A stretch of 64,000 nt of DNA from Streptomyces sp. V4I2 (GCF_030817655.1 NZ_JAUSZM010000003.1:434001-498000); one strand, 5' to 3'; shown: positions 17,245 through 26,589, counted from the stretch's first letter. Made by a program: numbers and translations. The notes: generated by a model from the sequence alone, not told the origin.

Positions 17245-18198
17245 ATGCGGCAGGCAGGTGTGCTCGACGTCGGGTGCCACAGTGCTCTGCTGACGGTGGT
17301 GCGGCGGCGCCCGGGTACGGTTCTGGAGCCGGTGTTCTCCCGCAAGGTGCGGCTGAGCTTGCACGAGACTCTCGACGGTAAGGGGCGGCTGGGCAAGGCC
17401 GGCATGGAGAGCGTCGAGCGGGCAGTGGCTGAGGCCGTCGCCGCCGGCCCGCGTCTGCGCGGGCCGGAAGTGTTCGCGTTCGCGACCTCGGTCATCCGGG
17501 ACGCGCCCAATCGCGACGAGATCGTCGCGCGTGTAGCACGCACTACTGGCACCCGCCTGCGCCTGCTGACCGGCGAGGAGGAGGCGCGGCTGGCGTACGT
17601 GGCCGCCCGTCAGTGGGCGGGTCCGACGGCCGGGCCGCTGCTGGTGCTGGACATCGGCGGCGGCACCGTCGAGATCGCCTCCGGCACCGGGGACCAGCCT
17701 CGCGCGGTCTACTCGCTGCCGCTGGGCGCCCGCAGGATCACCCGGGACTGGCTTCCCGGCGGCACCGTGCCGTCCCAACGCCGCCTGGCCGAGATCCGGC
17801 AGCACCTCCGCCGGTCCTTGGAAGCTGTCCCCGGCCTGCCGCAGGCCGAACCGGGCGGGCGGGTGCTGGCCTGCTCCAAAACCTTCGAGCAGCTCGCTCG
17901 TCTCGCCGCCGCCCGGGCCAAGTCCCCCCGGTCCAAGTGGCAATTGGCGCTACCTCAACTGCGCAGGTCGGTCTCCCTCCTGGCCGACGCGGGACCCTCC
18001 CGTCGGGCGAAGCTGCCGGGCATCTCCCGGCACCGCGCCGAGCAGTCCCTGGCCGGAGCCCTGATCGCACAGACCCTCATGGAAGCCTGCGGGGCCAAGG
18101 AGGTCGAGATCTGCCCCTGGTCGACGCGGGAAGGACTACTGCTCGAGCGCCTCGGCGTGTCCCACGCCACAGGTGGCCGCGCCCGCCGCGCCGGCTGA
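17245..18198 (+). CDS. Ppx/GppA-family phosphatase
   Basis: A 317-residue actin-fold phosphatase. The phosphate-1 loop is VLDVGCHSALL (usual DxGSNS, with Cys-His in place of Ser-Asn), then FATSVIRDAPNRDE, TGEEEARLAY and the phosphate-2 loop LDIGGGTVEIA. The length matches short Ppx proteins of actinobacteria that lack the C-terminal HD domain. The start ATG at 17245 has GGGGGAGG about 7 bases upstream. It probably cleaves polyphosphate or (p)ppGpp-related substrates, with the altered first loop a caution. It appears monocistronic. Confidence 0.85.
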   Translation: MRQAGVLDVGCHSALLTVVRRRPGTVLEPVFSRKVRLSLHETLDGKGRLGKAGMESVERAVAEAVAAGPRLRGPEVFAFATSVIRDAPNRDEIVARVARTTGTRLRLLTGEEEARLAYVAARQWAGPTAGPLLVLDIGGGTVEIASGTGDQPRAVYSLPLGARRITRDWLPGGTVPSQRRLAEIRQHLRRSLEAVPGLPQAEPGGRVLACSKTFEQLARLAAARAKSPRSKWQLALPQLRRSVSLLADAGPSRRAKLPGISRHRAEQSLAGALIAQTLMEACGAKEVEICPWSTREGLLLERLGVSHATGGRARRAG

Positions 18199-18389
18199 AT
18201 CAACGGGCCTCGTTCGCGCGCACTTCCGAGCCATCGGGTGCCGCTCGCCCAGGTGCGGTTGTGAGAGCCCTGGCTCGACGGGATCAGCGGCATTGATGCT
18301 CCTGAGGTTCCCGCCTTGCCACACGTCGCGTATCCGCTCATGCACGGTGCCCCGGGCTTCGGCATAGCTGCATGATGTCCGTTTCGTGA

Positions 18390-19036
18390 TCACGTGAGGC
18401 CGAGTAGTGCGGGTGGGCGTTTTGGGTCGCGGGAGTTGGCGCGGAGTGCACCGGCGATGTTGTGGGTGACGGCGATGCGTAGGGCGCCGATGGCGAGGTT
18501 GCGCCAGGTGGCCATGGTGCGGGGCGCGTTGCCGGTGCGAAATTGGGAGGCGTCCTCGGCGAAGGTGGTGTCCCGCACGTGGTGCAGGGCCTCGATCTGC
18601 CAGTGCGAGCGGATCATGTTCGGGAGCTGGGCGGGAGTGGCCTGCCCGGCACTCAGGCTGGTGACCGCGTAGACGGTCTTGATGCTGACCTTGCCGCTCT
18701 CGCGGTGCAGGCGGCGCCGCTTGAGCTGAACGGCCTGGCGGGCGCCGGGGAAGAGCAGGTTGTTCACGGTGCACACCTTGATGCGGCGGATCTCGCCACG
18801 GCCGTGACCGCTCTCGCGGATGCGGCTCTGGAACGGAATCCGCTGCCAGGGAAGGGCTTTGAGCTGCTTGCGGAGCTTCTTCTGATTCCCTTTCGCTGGT
18901 CACAACGGTGTTCGGCCGGGACGGCGAGAGTGTCCAGTAGGGGTTGGAAGCAGGTGATCTCGTTCGTCTTGTCCCCGACGTCCAGCTGGGCGAGGACCAG
19001 GCGGCTGGTGTGGTCGAGTGCGGCCAGCAAGTGGGG
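18390..19036 (-). pseudogene. ISAs1-family transposase, broken C-terminal half
   Basis: The minus strand holds [20 protein letters not shown] and [16 protein letters not shown]. It then loses the block with the second catalytic Asp and resumes in other frames with [72 protein letters not shown] and NIAGAL, ending ALLGLT-stop. That is the second half of an ISAs1 transposase with an internal deletion near 18900 and no N-terminal third. Its 5' edge is fused in frame to a sigma-factor gene. Confidence 0.85.
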
Positions 19037-19037
19037 C

Positions 19038-19072
19038 AATGGACTACTCGGCCTCACATGATCATGACGGGC
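19038..19072 (+). repeat. Inverted ISAs1 3'-end fragment
   Basis: ACTACTCGGCCTCACATGAT here on the plus strand nearly matches the minus-strand end of the ISAs1 relic at 18370-18404. It again encodes LLGL plus a stop followed by the same flank. It is the terminal scrap of another ISAs1 copy in opposite orientation, lying between the transposase relic and the sigma gene. Confidence 0.75.
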
Positions 19073-19567
19073 ATCCACGTGCCGGCGGGCCCGGTGCGCG
19101 ATCTGACGGACGGCTGCCGGGGTCTTGCCGACCGCCGCCGCGATCTCGTCGTAGCCGACGTCGAAGACCTCGCGCAGCACGAAAACGGCCCGCTCGGTCG
19201 GCGACAACGTTTCCAGGACGAGCATCACCGCCATTGGCACACTCTCGGCGAGCTCGACGTCCTGGGCCACGTCCGGCGCGGTCAGCAGCGGGTCCCGCAG
19301 CCACGGGCCCACATACGACTCCCTGCGCCGCGACATCGTGCGCAGCCGGTCGAGTGCCTGCCGGGTCGTGATCCGGACCAGGTACGCGCGCTGGTCGCGC
19401 ACCTGCTCCAGGTCGACCTCGACCCACCGCAGCCAGGTCTCCTGCAGGACGTCCTCGGAATCGGCCGCCGAGCCGAGCATCTCGTACGCGACGGTGAAGA
19501 GCAGATCGCGGTGGGCGACGAATGTCTTGGTCGCCCAGTCAATGGCGTGATCATCACGGCTCGGCAC
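19073..19567 (-). pseudogene. ECF41-type sigma factor, C-terminal domain lost
   Basis: The minus strand carries regions 2 and 4 of an ECF sigma factor: [20 protein letters not shown] (region 2), the ECF41 hallmark [13 protein letters not shown], and [19 protein letters not shown] followed by [19 protein letters not shown] (region 4). ECF41 proteins then continue into a SnoaL-like regulatory domain of about 130 residues. Here the frame instead runs into ISAs1 sequence after RRHVDARHD. The reading frame stays open, so a chimeric protein is possible. The native N-terminus near [10 protein letters not shown] also abuts IS5 debris on the other side. Confidence 0.85.
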
Positions 19568-19894
19568 ACGACCTGACTGCTGCGCGAACCCACGGCGTCA
19601 TCGCCGCGTTGACCGACGCTGAGGTGATGACCTTCGCGGACAGGGCGTCTCAAGGCGCCGGCGGTTTCGTGTCTATCCCGTTCAAGCGGCACCGCTGCCG
19701 GTCGAAGCTGTCGCGCCGGCAGAAGGCCGTGGAAGGCCCACGCCCGGATCCGCTGCCGCGGCGAAGGCGCCGTCGCCACCCTCAAGACCTGGAAGATCGT
19801 GACCAAGCTACGCTGCAGCCCCTCCCGGACGACCGCAATGGTGCAGGCCGTCCTCGTTCTCCACCACGTCGAAGACCCGACCTGCCAGGGATGA
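19556..19894 (+). pseudogene. IS5-family (DDE_4) transposase, 3' remnant with frameshift
   Basis: The plus strand reads [20 protein letters not shown], then ADRASQGAGGFVSIPFKRH up to RRQKAV. It shifts frame near 19733 to KAHARIRCRGEGAVATLKTW, TAMVQAVLVLHHVED and a stop at 19894. This is the C-terminal third of an IS5-group transposase common in Streptomyces. The catalytic Asp residues upstream are missing. Confidence 0.85.
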
Positions 19895-19992
19895 GAGAAC
19901 GCTCAGCCATGCCGACCGACGCTGGTGATGAGTTTTCGCGCCGGCAGCCGTCACACCTACGACGGAGCACGACGAGGCGGAAGGATGACGTG

Positions 19993-20991
19993 ATGAGTGC
20001 GGACACGCGGCTGGAGGAGTTGGGCGTGAGCGGGTTGGGCGAGGTCGACGAGCCGGCGTTCTCGGGGCTTGCGGAGCGGCACCGGCGGGAGCTGCACGTG
20101 CACTGCTACCGGATGCTCGGGTCGTTCGAGGACGCCGAGGACACCGTGCAGGAGACGTTCCTCCGTGCCTGGCGGCGGCGGGAGACCTTCGAGGGGCGGT
20201 CGACGTTCCGGGCCTGGCTGTACCGGATCGCCACCAACGCCTGCCTGGACCTGCTCGCCAAGTGCCGCCCGGAGCCTGCGACCGGCGGCGAGGTGCTGTG
20301 GCTGCAGCCGTACCCGGACCGGCTGCTCGACGAGCTGCTCGCGGGCGACGCGGACGAGCCCGAGACCGTCGCCGTCGCGCGGGAGACGATCGAGCTGGCC
20401 TACGTGGTCGCAGTCCAGCATCTCGCGCCGCGCCCGCGGGCCGTGCTGATCCTGCGGGACGTGCTCGGCTGGCCGGCGAAGGACGTCGCGGAGTTCCTCG
20501 GGGACTCCGTCAACTCCGTGAACAGCGCGCTGCAGCGCGCCCGCGCCGGCATGCGGGAGCACCTGCCCGCCGAGCGGCAGGACTGGACCGGCGGCGAACA
20601 GGACGCCGGGATGCGCGAGCTCGTGCGCCGCTTCACCGACGCCAGCGTGGCCACGGACATCCCGGCGCTCGCCGCGATGCTGCGGGACGACGTCCGCTGC
20701 TCGATGCCGCCCACACCGGGCCTGTACGTCGGCCGCGACGCGGTGGTGAACGACTGGATCGAGGACGGCTTCGAGGGAATGAAGGGCCTGCGCGCCGTCC
20801 CCACCTCCGTGAACCGGCAGCCCGCCGTCGCCTTCTACCTCTGGCAGAAGCAGGAGGGCGCGTACCTGCCACTGACAATCGACGTCCTGCGCGTCACCGG
20901 CGGGGCGATCACCGAGATCGTCATCTTCCACGACGACCAGTTCCCGCGGCTCGGGCTGCCCGAGCGCCTGCCGGCGGACGGCACGGAGTAG
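19993..20991 (+). CDS. ECF sigma factor with C-terminal SnoaL-like domain
   Basis: A 332-residue sigma factor. Region 2 is HVHCYRMLGSFEDAEDTVQE with RAWLYRIATNACLDLLAK, and region 4 is LAPRPRAVLILRDVLGWPAK with FLGDSVNSVNSALQRARAGM. Residues from about 210 to the end (MRELVRRFTDASVATDIPAL, IVIFHDDQFPRLGLPERLP) form a SnoaL/NTF2-like domain that usually tunes activity in place of a separate anti-sigma factor. The ATG at 19993 follows GGAAGGA. Two small genes follow closely (20997 and 21286) and probably form its operon. Confidence 0.88.
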   Translation: MSADTRLEELGVSGLGEVDEPAFSGLAERHRRELHVHCYRMLGSFEDAEDTVQETFLRAWRRRETFEGRSTFRAWLYRIATNACLDLLAKCRPEPATGGEVLWLQPYPDRLLDELLAGDADEPETVAVARETIELAYVVAVQHLAPRPRAVLILRDVLGWPAKDVAEFLGDSVNSVNSALQRARAGMREHLPAERQDWTGGEQDAGMRELVRRFTDASVATDIPALAAMLRDDVRCSMPPTPGLYVGRDAVVNDWIEDGFEGMKGLRAVPTSVNRQPAVAFYLWQKQEGAYLPLTIDVLRVTGGAITEIVIFHDDQFPRLGLPERLPADGTE

Positions 20992-20996
20992 TCCCG

Positions 20997-21302
20997 GTGT
21001 GGACGCTCGTGCTGCGCGGTGGCGCGCGTGTAGCGGTGGTCACGGCCCAGTGGTACGACGCGTTCGGCGTCGTCACCCGCGGGCGGGTGCAGCTGGAGCT
21101 GCGCGACGGCGAGCCCGGGCCGGTCCTCGGACACGACGCCGGGTTCTGGCTCCGCGGCACCGGGGTCCGCGCCCTGCGGAACCCCGGCCGTCGCACGGCG
21201 AAGGTGCGCATCGTCACCCCCATGGCCAGGACCGTCACCTGCCAGTCAGCACGCCCGGAGCGCCAGTCACTGACGGAGGAGCGACATGAACAGCACGAAT
21301 GA
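20997..21302 (+). CDS. Small hypothetical protein in the sigma operon
   Basis: A 101-residue frame with a GTG start 5 bases after the sigma stop and an end that overlaps the next gene by 17 bases. The sequence (VTAQWYDAFGVVTRGRVQLE, GHDAGFWLRGTGVRALRNPG) is beta-rich and reminiscent of cupin-like sensors, but I do not recognise the family. Tight spacing on both sides supports real translation; the tail after MARTVTCQS is low-complexity and may not be conserved. Confidence 0.5.
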   Translation: MWTLVLRGGARVAVVTAQWYDAFGVVTRGRVQLELRDGEPGPVLGHDAGFWLRGTGVRALRNPGRRTAKVRIVTPMARTVTCQSARPERQSLTEERHEQHE

Positions 21303-21741
21303 CACCGGGGGCGTCGCAGGCCCGGCATCAGGCCGGACCAGCCGCACCCACCGACTCCGCGGGCTCGCCGGCACCGGCATCATTGCCACGCTCGCAGCGA
21401 TGGTGGCCACCGCCCTCGCCGCTGCGCTTGCCCAGGCCGTTGGCGTCGACTTCGAGGTCCCCGATGGTGGCGAGACGATCCCGTTGTCCGGGTTCGCCGT
21501 GGTGACCGGCTTCTTCTCGGTCGTGGGCATCGTCATTGCCGCCGCTCTTCTTCGTTGGAGCGCTCGCCCCGCCGAGCGATTCGTGTGGACGGCAGTGTCG
21601 CTGACCGCGATCTCGTTGCTCCCGCCCCTCCTCTCCGGGGCAAGCGCCGCCACCACTACCGCCCTCCTCGGGCTGCACCTCATCCCTGCGACGGTGATGA
21701 TCCCCACCCTGGCGCGGAGCCTCCGTATCCGGACCGAATGA
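21286..21741 (+). CDS. DUF6069-type four-helix membrane protein
   Basis: A 151-residue protein with four predicted membrane helices (GTGIIATLAAMVATALAAAL, FAVVTGFFSVVGIVIAAALL, WTAVSLTAISLLPPLL, a last one around LGLHLIPATVMIPTLAR). Such proteins are annotated DUF6069 in actinobacteria and often accompany ECF sigma or MarR genes. GGAGGAG lies 6-12 bases before the ATG. Function is unknown; it may be a membrane partner of the sigma unit. Confidence 0.7.
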   Translation: MNSTNDTGGVAGPASGRTSRTHRLRGLAGTGIIATLAAMVATALAAALAQAVGVDFEVPDGGETIPLSGFAVVTGFFSVVGIVIAAALLRWSARPAERFVWTAVSLTAISLLPPLLSGASAATTTALLGLHLIPATVMIPTLARSLRIRTE

Positions 21742-22134
21742 CGATCCCTCAAGGGGAGGGCGGAAAGTACCTCTGGCCAGCAAGAAGGAGGATTGTCAAG
21801 GTCCTTGTTGCCGCCACCGTCGGAGGCACTTCTCAAACGCGTCCCGCGCGCGCAGAGGAGAAAGTCAGCGCCTCCGCGCGTCCCGGCAGCCCAATCTCCT
21901 GCCCCGAAGGGCAGTACCGCCTCGGTCGAACGGCCGGGCCCCCTCGGGCCCGGACCGCTTCTGTGCTGGCCGAGAGGTGCAGGAGGGGGGTCTGTGGAGG
22001 ACCGCCCACTGACACGTCGTCAGAAACTAGTCGGATGTTTTTCCAACCCGACGCCGCCCCCGTCCGTCTCTTGGTGCGAGCCGTCGGCGTACGCGGGACG
22101 GCCACTGTCCGATGTCGAAGTGTCAGGAGTTCAG
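21742..22134. other. Upstream region of the protease gene
   Basis: About 390 bases. An open frame extends back to a TTG at 21793 in the protease phase, but it lacks a secretory start and its ribosome site (GAAGGAGG) touches the codon, so I read it as non-coding. It should contain the protease promoter; no clear boxes were recognised. Confidence 0.4.
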
Positions 22135-25100
22135 GTGGAGTTACACGCGAGACCCGCGACACCCGCGAGACCCGCGAGACCAAGGCGTGCGGCCGTGGCG
22201 GCAGGGGTGGCCTCCACGGCCCTTCTGCTGGCCGGTGTTCCGGGCGGGGTGGCCCAGGGCGCGAGCGGCGCCAGTACCGTCATGACCGCCGAGGCGGCCG
22301 GTATGTCCAAGGCGCCAGGTACCGCCCAGGCAGTGAAGACAGTGACCCTCGTCACCGGTGACCGGGTCATGCTGGACGGCGCCGGAAAGGTCACCGGCGT
22401 GATGCGGGCGGAGGGCCGGGAGCGGGTGCCGTTCTCCGTCCGGGTGGTCGCCGGACACACCCAGGTCGTGCCCGGTGATGCCGAACTGCTGCTGGCACAG
22501 GGTAAGTTGGACGCCCGGCTGTTCGACGTGACGCAGCTGGTCGCCGACGGGTACGACGACGCCGGCCGCGGCGACGTACCCCTGATCGTCACCTTCCGGG
22601 GCAAGAAGGCGCCCTCGATGACCCCCTTCACCGGGGCCGGGGCGAAGATCGGCCGCTCGCTTCCGGTCGTCAACGGCAAGTCGATACGTCCCGTGAAGAA
22701 GCGCGGCGCCGAGTTCTGGAACGCGGTGACCGGCACCGGCACCGCCGACAAGGGCGAGGGAACGACGGAGTTCACCGCTTCCACCGCCGTTGAGAAGCTG
22801 TGGCTCGACGGCAGGCGCAAGGCGAGCCTCGACAAGAGCGTGCCGCAGATCGGCGCGCCCACGGCCTGGGCCGCCGGTTACGACGGCACCGGTATCAAGA
22901 TCGCCGTGCTGGACACCGGCATCGACACGACCCACCCCGACCTCGCGAGCCAAGTGATCGCCGAGCAGGACTTCTCCGGGTCCACCGGTACCGGCGACTC
23001 ATTCGGCCACGGTACCCACGTGGCGTCCACCGCGGCCGGTACGGGCGCCAAGGACGGAGGCAAGTACAAGGGTGTCGCCCCGGGTGCCAAGCTCCTGAAC
23101 GGCAAAGTCCTGGCCGACGACGGCTTCGGCTCGGACTCCGGGATCATCGCGGGCATGGAGTGGGCGGTGGCCCAGGGCGCCGACGTCGTCAACCTCAGCC
23201 TCGGCGGCACGGACCTGCCCGGCATCGACCCGATGGAGGAGGCGGTCAACCGGCTCTCGGCCGAGAGCGACTCCCTCTTCGTCATCGCGGCGGGCAACGA
23301 CGGCGAGTACGGCGAAAAGACCGTCGGTTCACCCGGCAGCGCCGACGCCGCGCTCACCGTCGGCGCGGTCGACAAGGCCGACGAGCTCGCCGACTTCTCC
23401 AGCCGTGGCCCGCGCGTCGGGGACGGCGGGGTCAAGCCCGACCTGACCGCGCCCGGCGTCGCCATCACGGCCGCCGCGGCCGCCGGCAGCGCCCTGGAGG
23501 AGTGGTACCCCTCCGACATACCCGGCTACCTCACCATCGAGGGCACCTCCATGGCGACCCCGCACGTCGCGGGCGCCGCCGCGATCCTCGCCCAGCAGCA
23601 TCCCGACTGGACCGGCGAGCGCATCAAGGCGGTCCTCACGGGCTCCGCGAAGCCGGGCTCGTACAGCTCCTTCCAGCAGGGCACCGGCCGTACCGACCTG
23701 GGCCGGGCGCTGGAGCAGCGCGTCGTCACCGAGCAACAGCCGCTCGACTTCGGTGTCCAGCAGTGGCCGCACGGCGACGACGCTCCGGCGACCAAGCAAG
23801 TGACGTACCGCAACCTCGATACGGAGCCGGTCACCCTCGACCTGTCCGTCGACGCCTTCTCCGTGGACGGCAAGCCCGCCGCCGAGGGCATGTTCGCCGT
23901 GTCGCCGCAGCAGGTCACCGTCCCGGCGGGCGGCGAGGCGAGCGCCTCCGTCACCGTCGACACCCGCGCCGGCACCGCCGACGGCTCCTTCGGCGGCTCG
24001 GTGGCCGCCGTCTCGGCCGACGGCAAGGTCCAGGCGCGTACCGCTGTCGGCGTGGAGCGCGAGGTGGAGTCGTACAGTCTGACGCTCAAGCACCTCGACG
24101 AGAACGGCGAGCCGACCGGCGACGCCGCCACCTCCGTCTCGGCCTACGACGGCGACTTCTACGAGACCTACGCCGACGAGCAGGACGGCGCGCTCACGGT
24201 GCGGCTGCCGAAGGGCGACTACACCCTCACCGGGGTGATCCACCCGTCCTTCGACTCCGCCACGCACGCCATGCTGGTGCAGCCGAAGCTGACGCTGGAC
24301 GGGGACACCACCGTCACGGTCGACGCACGGCAGACGCGGCCGGTCGAGGTCACCGTGCCCGACGCGGCGGCGGAGAACACCGAAGCCATGGTCCTCTACA
24401 CCTACGACCGGGGCGAGGGCCTGCGCGCGGGCATCATGCAGTTCATCCTGCCGACCTTCCAGGGCGCGGGCTTCGGACAGCTCGGACCCGAGCCGTCCGC
24501 CGACCAGGCGTCCGCCGTGTTCGCCGGCGACTGGACCCGCGAGGACGACGAGGGCCGGCCGGTCACCTACCACCTGGCCTGGAACCGCCCCGGCAAGCTG
24601 GAGGGCTTCGCCGCCGACATCGAGCGGAAGCAGCTCGCCGAGGTCGACCTCCAGGTCGGCGTACCCGTCGAGGGCAGGCGCGTCCAGGTCGAGGTGTCGC
24701 CCCACGCACCCGACGGAAGCCTGGTCTTCGGCTCCCACGACCTGCGCGGCGACCTGCCGCTGAGCACCACGGACTACATCCTCGCCAACGACGTCAAATG
24801 GTCCTTCCGTACCTGGCAGACCAGCGGCGACGGCCGCGAAACGGTCTGGGAGAACTTCCTGATGCGGATGCCGAGGACCTGGCAGGCCGGTCGGAACTAC
24901 ACCGAGCGGTTCAACGTCGGCGTCTTCGGCCCGGTCCTGAACGGCACCGGACACCCCGGACCGGAGGAGGGATTCCCCGGCATCGTGCGGTACGGGAACG
25001 TCATCAGGGCCTATCTGCCGCAGTTCGGTGACGGCTCCGGCCACTGGGGCATCAGCGGCTACACCTCGGTGAGCAGCAAGCTGGAGGCGGACGGCAAGGA

Positions 25101-25596
25101 AATCCCCGACGAGTACGGCGTCCCGGTGACCGAGCTCACCGAGTTCACCGTTCCCGCCCAGGACAGCGCGTACAAGCTGACCGTGGACTCCTCACGTGAT
25201 CCCGCGGTGTATCCGGTCAGCACCCGTGTCCGGACGGAGTGGACCTTCCGCTCCGCCACGACCCCGGAGGACGACATCACCGCGCTCCCGCTGTCGGTGA
25301 TCCGCTTCTCGCCCGACCTGAGCCTGTCCAGCACGGCGAAGGCCGGCAAGCGGTTCACGGTGCCCTTCACCGTCGCGGGCGCGGCGGCCGGCCAGCGGCC
25401 CGCCAAGCTCGCCTTCGACGTGTCGTACGACGAGGGTGCCACCTGGCAGCCCGCCAAGACGGTCGGCGGTACGCACCTGTCGCTGACCCACCCGGCGAAG
25501 GCGGGCTCCGTCTCGCTGCGGGCCAAGCTGACCGACCGGGCCGGCAACACGATGGTCCAGACGATCGAACGGGCCTACCTCACCGTCGCCCAGTAA
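22135..25596 (+). CDS. Secreted subtilisin-like (S8) serine protease, 1153 residues
   Basis: The GTG at 22135, with AGGAG 6 bases upstream, gives an N-terminus rich in Arg-Pro followed by a hydrophobic core (AAVAAGVASTALLLAGVPGG) and an Ala-rich cleavage zone: a Tat- or Sec-type signal peptide. A propeptide runs to about residue 240. The catalytic triad follows: AVLDTGIDTTHPDL (Asp, about 260), GHGTHVASTAAG (His, about 293) and GTSMATPHVAG (Ser, about 472), with the oxyanion Asn in VIAAGNDG. Some 680 C-terminal residues are beta-rich domains ending YLTVAQ. This is the large S8 architecture of Streptomyces extracellular proteases. Confidence 0.93.
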   Translation: MELHARPATPARPARPRRAAVAAGVASTALLLAGVPGGVAQGASGASTVMTAEAAGMSKAPGTAQAVKTVTLVTGDRVMLDGAGKVTGVMRAEGRERVPFSVRVVAGHTQVVPGDAELLLAQGKLDARLFDVTQLVADGYDDAGRGDVPLIVTFRGKKAPSMTPFTGAGAKIGRSLPVVNGKSIRPVKKRGAEFWNAVTGTGTADKGEGTTEFTASTAVEKLWLDGRRKASLDKSVPQIGAPTAWAAGYDGTGIKIAVLDTGIDTTHPDLASQVIAEQDFSGSTGTGDSFGHGTHVASTAAGTGAKDGGKYKGVAPGAKLLNGKVLADDGFGSDSGIIAGMEWAVAQGADVVNLSLGGTDLPGIDPMEEAVNRLSAESDSLFVIAAGNDGEYGEKTVGSPGSADAALTVGAVDKADELADFSSRGPRVGDGGVKPDLTAPGVAITAAAAAGSALEEWYPSDIPGYLTIEGTSMATPHVAGAAAILAQQHPDWTGERIKAVLTGSAKPGSYSSFQQGTGRTDLGRALEQRVVTEQQPLDFGVQQWPHGDDAPATKQVTYRNLDTEPVTLDLSVDAFSVDGKPAAEGMFAVSPQQVTVPAGGEASASVTVDTRAGTADGSFGGSVAAVSADGKVQARTAVGVEREVESYSLTLKHLDENGEPTGDAATSVSAYDGDFYETYADEQDGALTVRLPKGDYTLTGVIHPSFDSATHAMLVQPKLTLDGDTTVTVDARQTRPVEVTVPDAAAENTEAMVLYTYDRGEGLRAGIMQFILPTFQGAGFGQLGPEPSADQASAVFAGDWTREDDEGRPVTYHLAWNRPGKLEGFAADIERKQLAEVDLQVGVPVEGRRVQVEVSPHAPDGSLVFGSHDLRGDLPLSTTDYILANDVKWSFRTWQTSGDGRETVWENFLMRMPRTWQAGRNYTERFNVGVFGPVLNGTGHPGPEEGFPGIVRYGNVIRAYLPQFGDGSGHWGISGYTSVSSKLEADGKEIPDEYGVPVTELTEFTVPAQDSAYKLTVDSSRDPAVYPVSTRVRTEWTFRSATTPEDDITALPLSVIRFSPDLSLSSTAKAGKRFTVPFTVAGAAAGQRPAKLAFDVSYDEGATWQPAKTVGGTHLSLTHPAKAGSVSLRAKLTDRAGNTMVQTIERAYLTVAQ

Positions 25597-25689
25597 CTCC
25601 GTACCGCTCCTGAGGACTGAGCGGGAGTGATCCCGTTCAGCCCCGGCGTACTCCAGACCCTGTTGGCGCATCCGGCTGCGGGATCTTGG

Positions 25690-25724
25690 GTCGGCCCCCC
25701 GAGACTTGTGTCTCGGGGGCCGAC
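25690..25724 (+). terminator. Strong hairpin terminator
   Basis: GTCGGCCCCCCGAGAC, a 4-base loop, then GTCTCGGGGGCCGAC form a 15-bp stem with one bulged C, about 95 bases after the protease stop. It may serve both the protease and the convergent SDR gene. Confidence 0.8.
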
Positions 25725-25858
25725 GTCGTGTTGGAGGTCGGCGACAGTGCGGGTAGCGCGGGCAGCCTTCCGGCGCCGGAGCCCGGCGATCAGGCTCCGG
25801 AACCAGTCCCCGTACGGGCAACATGTTCGGCGGCACCATTCGACCGCGCCGACGGGCG

Positions 25859-26572
25859 CTACCGCGTGGTGAAGGCGCCTCCGTTGACGTGGACAGTCTG
25901 GCCGGTGATGTGCCGGGCCCCTGGCGACGCGAGGAAGTATGCCGTCTGTGCGATGTCATCCACCGTGCCCGGTCGTTTGTTGTGCGTCTCCTCCACCAGC
26001 TCGCGATGACGTTCGTCGCTCAGCTGACCGTTGAAGAAGTTGGTGCCGGCGATGTAGCCCGCCGAGATGACGTTGCACGTGACATTCCGTGGGGCGAGTT
26101 CGGCGGACAGCGAGGCGTTCCAGGCGCCCAGAGCGGCTTTGGCCGCGCCGTAGGATCCTCCTCCGCGCTCGGCACCGATCGAACCGATGCTGACGACGGA
26201 ACTTCCGCCGGTGAGCCTGTCCTTGACCGAGGCCGTGGTCAGCACCGCGGTGAGCAGGTTCTGCGCCAGGTTGGCATGCCACAGGGCGAGCACCTCGTCC
26301 AGGGTCATTCCGTCGCCGGTCGGCCGAGACAGGCCACCGGCGGCGTTCACCAGGACATCCACCTCGTCGAGCCGGGCGGCAAGCTCCGCGACCTGCCCGG
26401 TGACGGTCGCGTCGCAGACGACGCCATGCACCCCCAACTCCTTGGCGGCCACATCGACGGTGTCGGGGTTGCGTCCGGTGATGAAGACCTCTGCCTGGTC
26501 GGCGGCGAACCGTGCGGCGATGGCTCGGCCGATGCCGCTGGTGCCTCCGGTGACGAGAACAATGCGAGTCAA
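25859..26572 (-). CDS. Short-chain dehydrogenase/reductase
   Basis: A 237-residue classical SDR. The nucleotide loop is VTGGTSGIGRAIA, then DVLVNAAGG (NNAG-like), the catalytic Ser in VVSIGSIGAERGG, Tyr-x-x-x-Lys as SYGAAKAAL, and the C-terminal GQTVHVNGGAF. The TTG at 26572 is chosen because AGGAGGA lies directly upstream and the protein then begins at the Rossmann strand; a longer in-frame extension crosses the operator. It is divergent from a MarR gene with a perfect palindrome between them, so it is probably the target of that regulator. Substrate unknown. Confidence 0.88.
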   Translation of the reverse strand: MTRIVLVTGGTSGIGRAIAARFAADQAEVFITGRNPDTVDVAAKELGVHGVVCDATVTGQVAELAARLDEVDVLVNAAGGLSRPTGDGMTLDEVLALWHANLAQNLLTAVLTTASVKDRLTGGSSVVSIGSIGAERGGGSYGAAKAALGAWNASLSAELAPRNVTCNVISAGYIAGTNFFNGQLSDERHRELVEETHNKRPGTVDDIAQTAYFLASPGARHITGQTVHVNGGAFTTR

Positions 26573-26589
26573 GATTCCTCCTGCCGGTG

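Noticed and set aside
21793..22134. An N-terminal extension of the subtilisin-like protease
   Set aside because: The 22135 start has a proper ribosome site and yields a normal signal peptide; the extension would bury the signal and has no homology that I can see.
23329..25044. Long minus-strand open frames inside the protease gene, and similar ones opposite most large genes
   Set aside because: Antisense open frames are expected at this GC content; none shows motifs or a plausible start.
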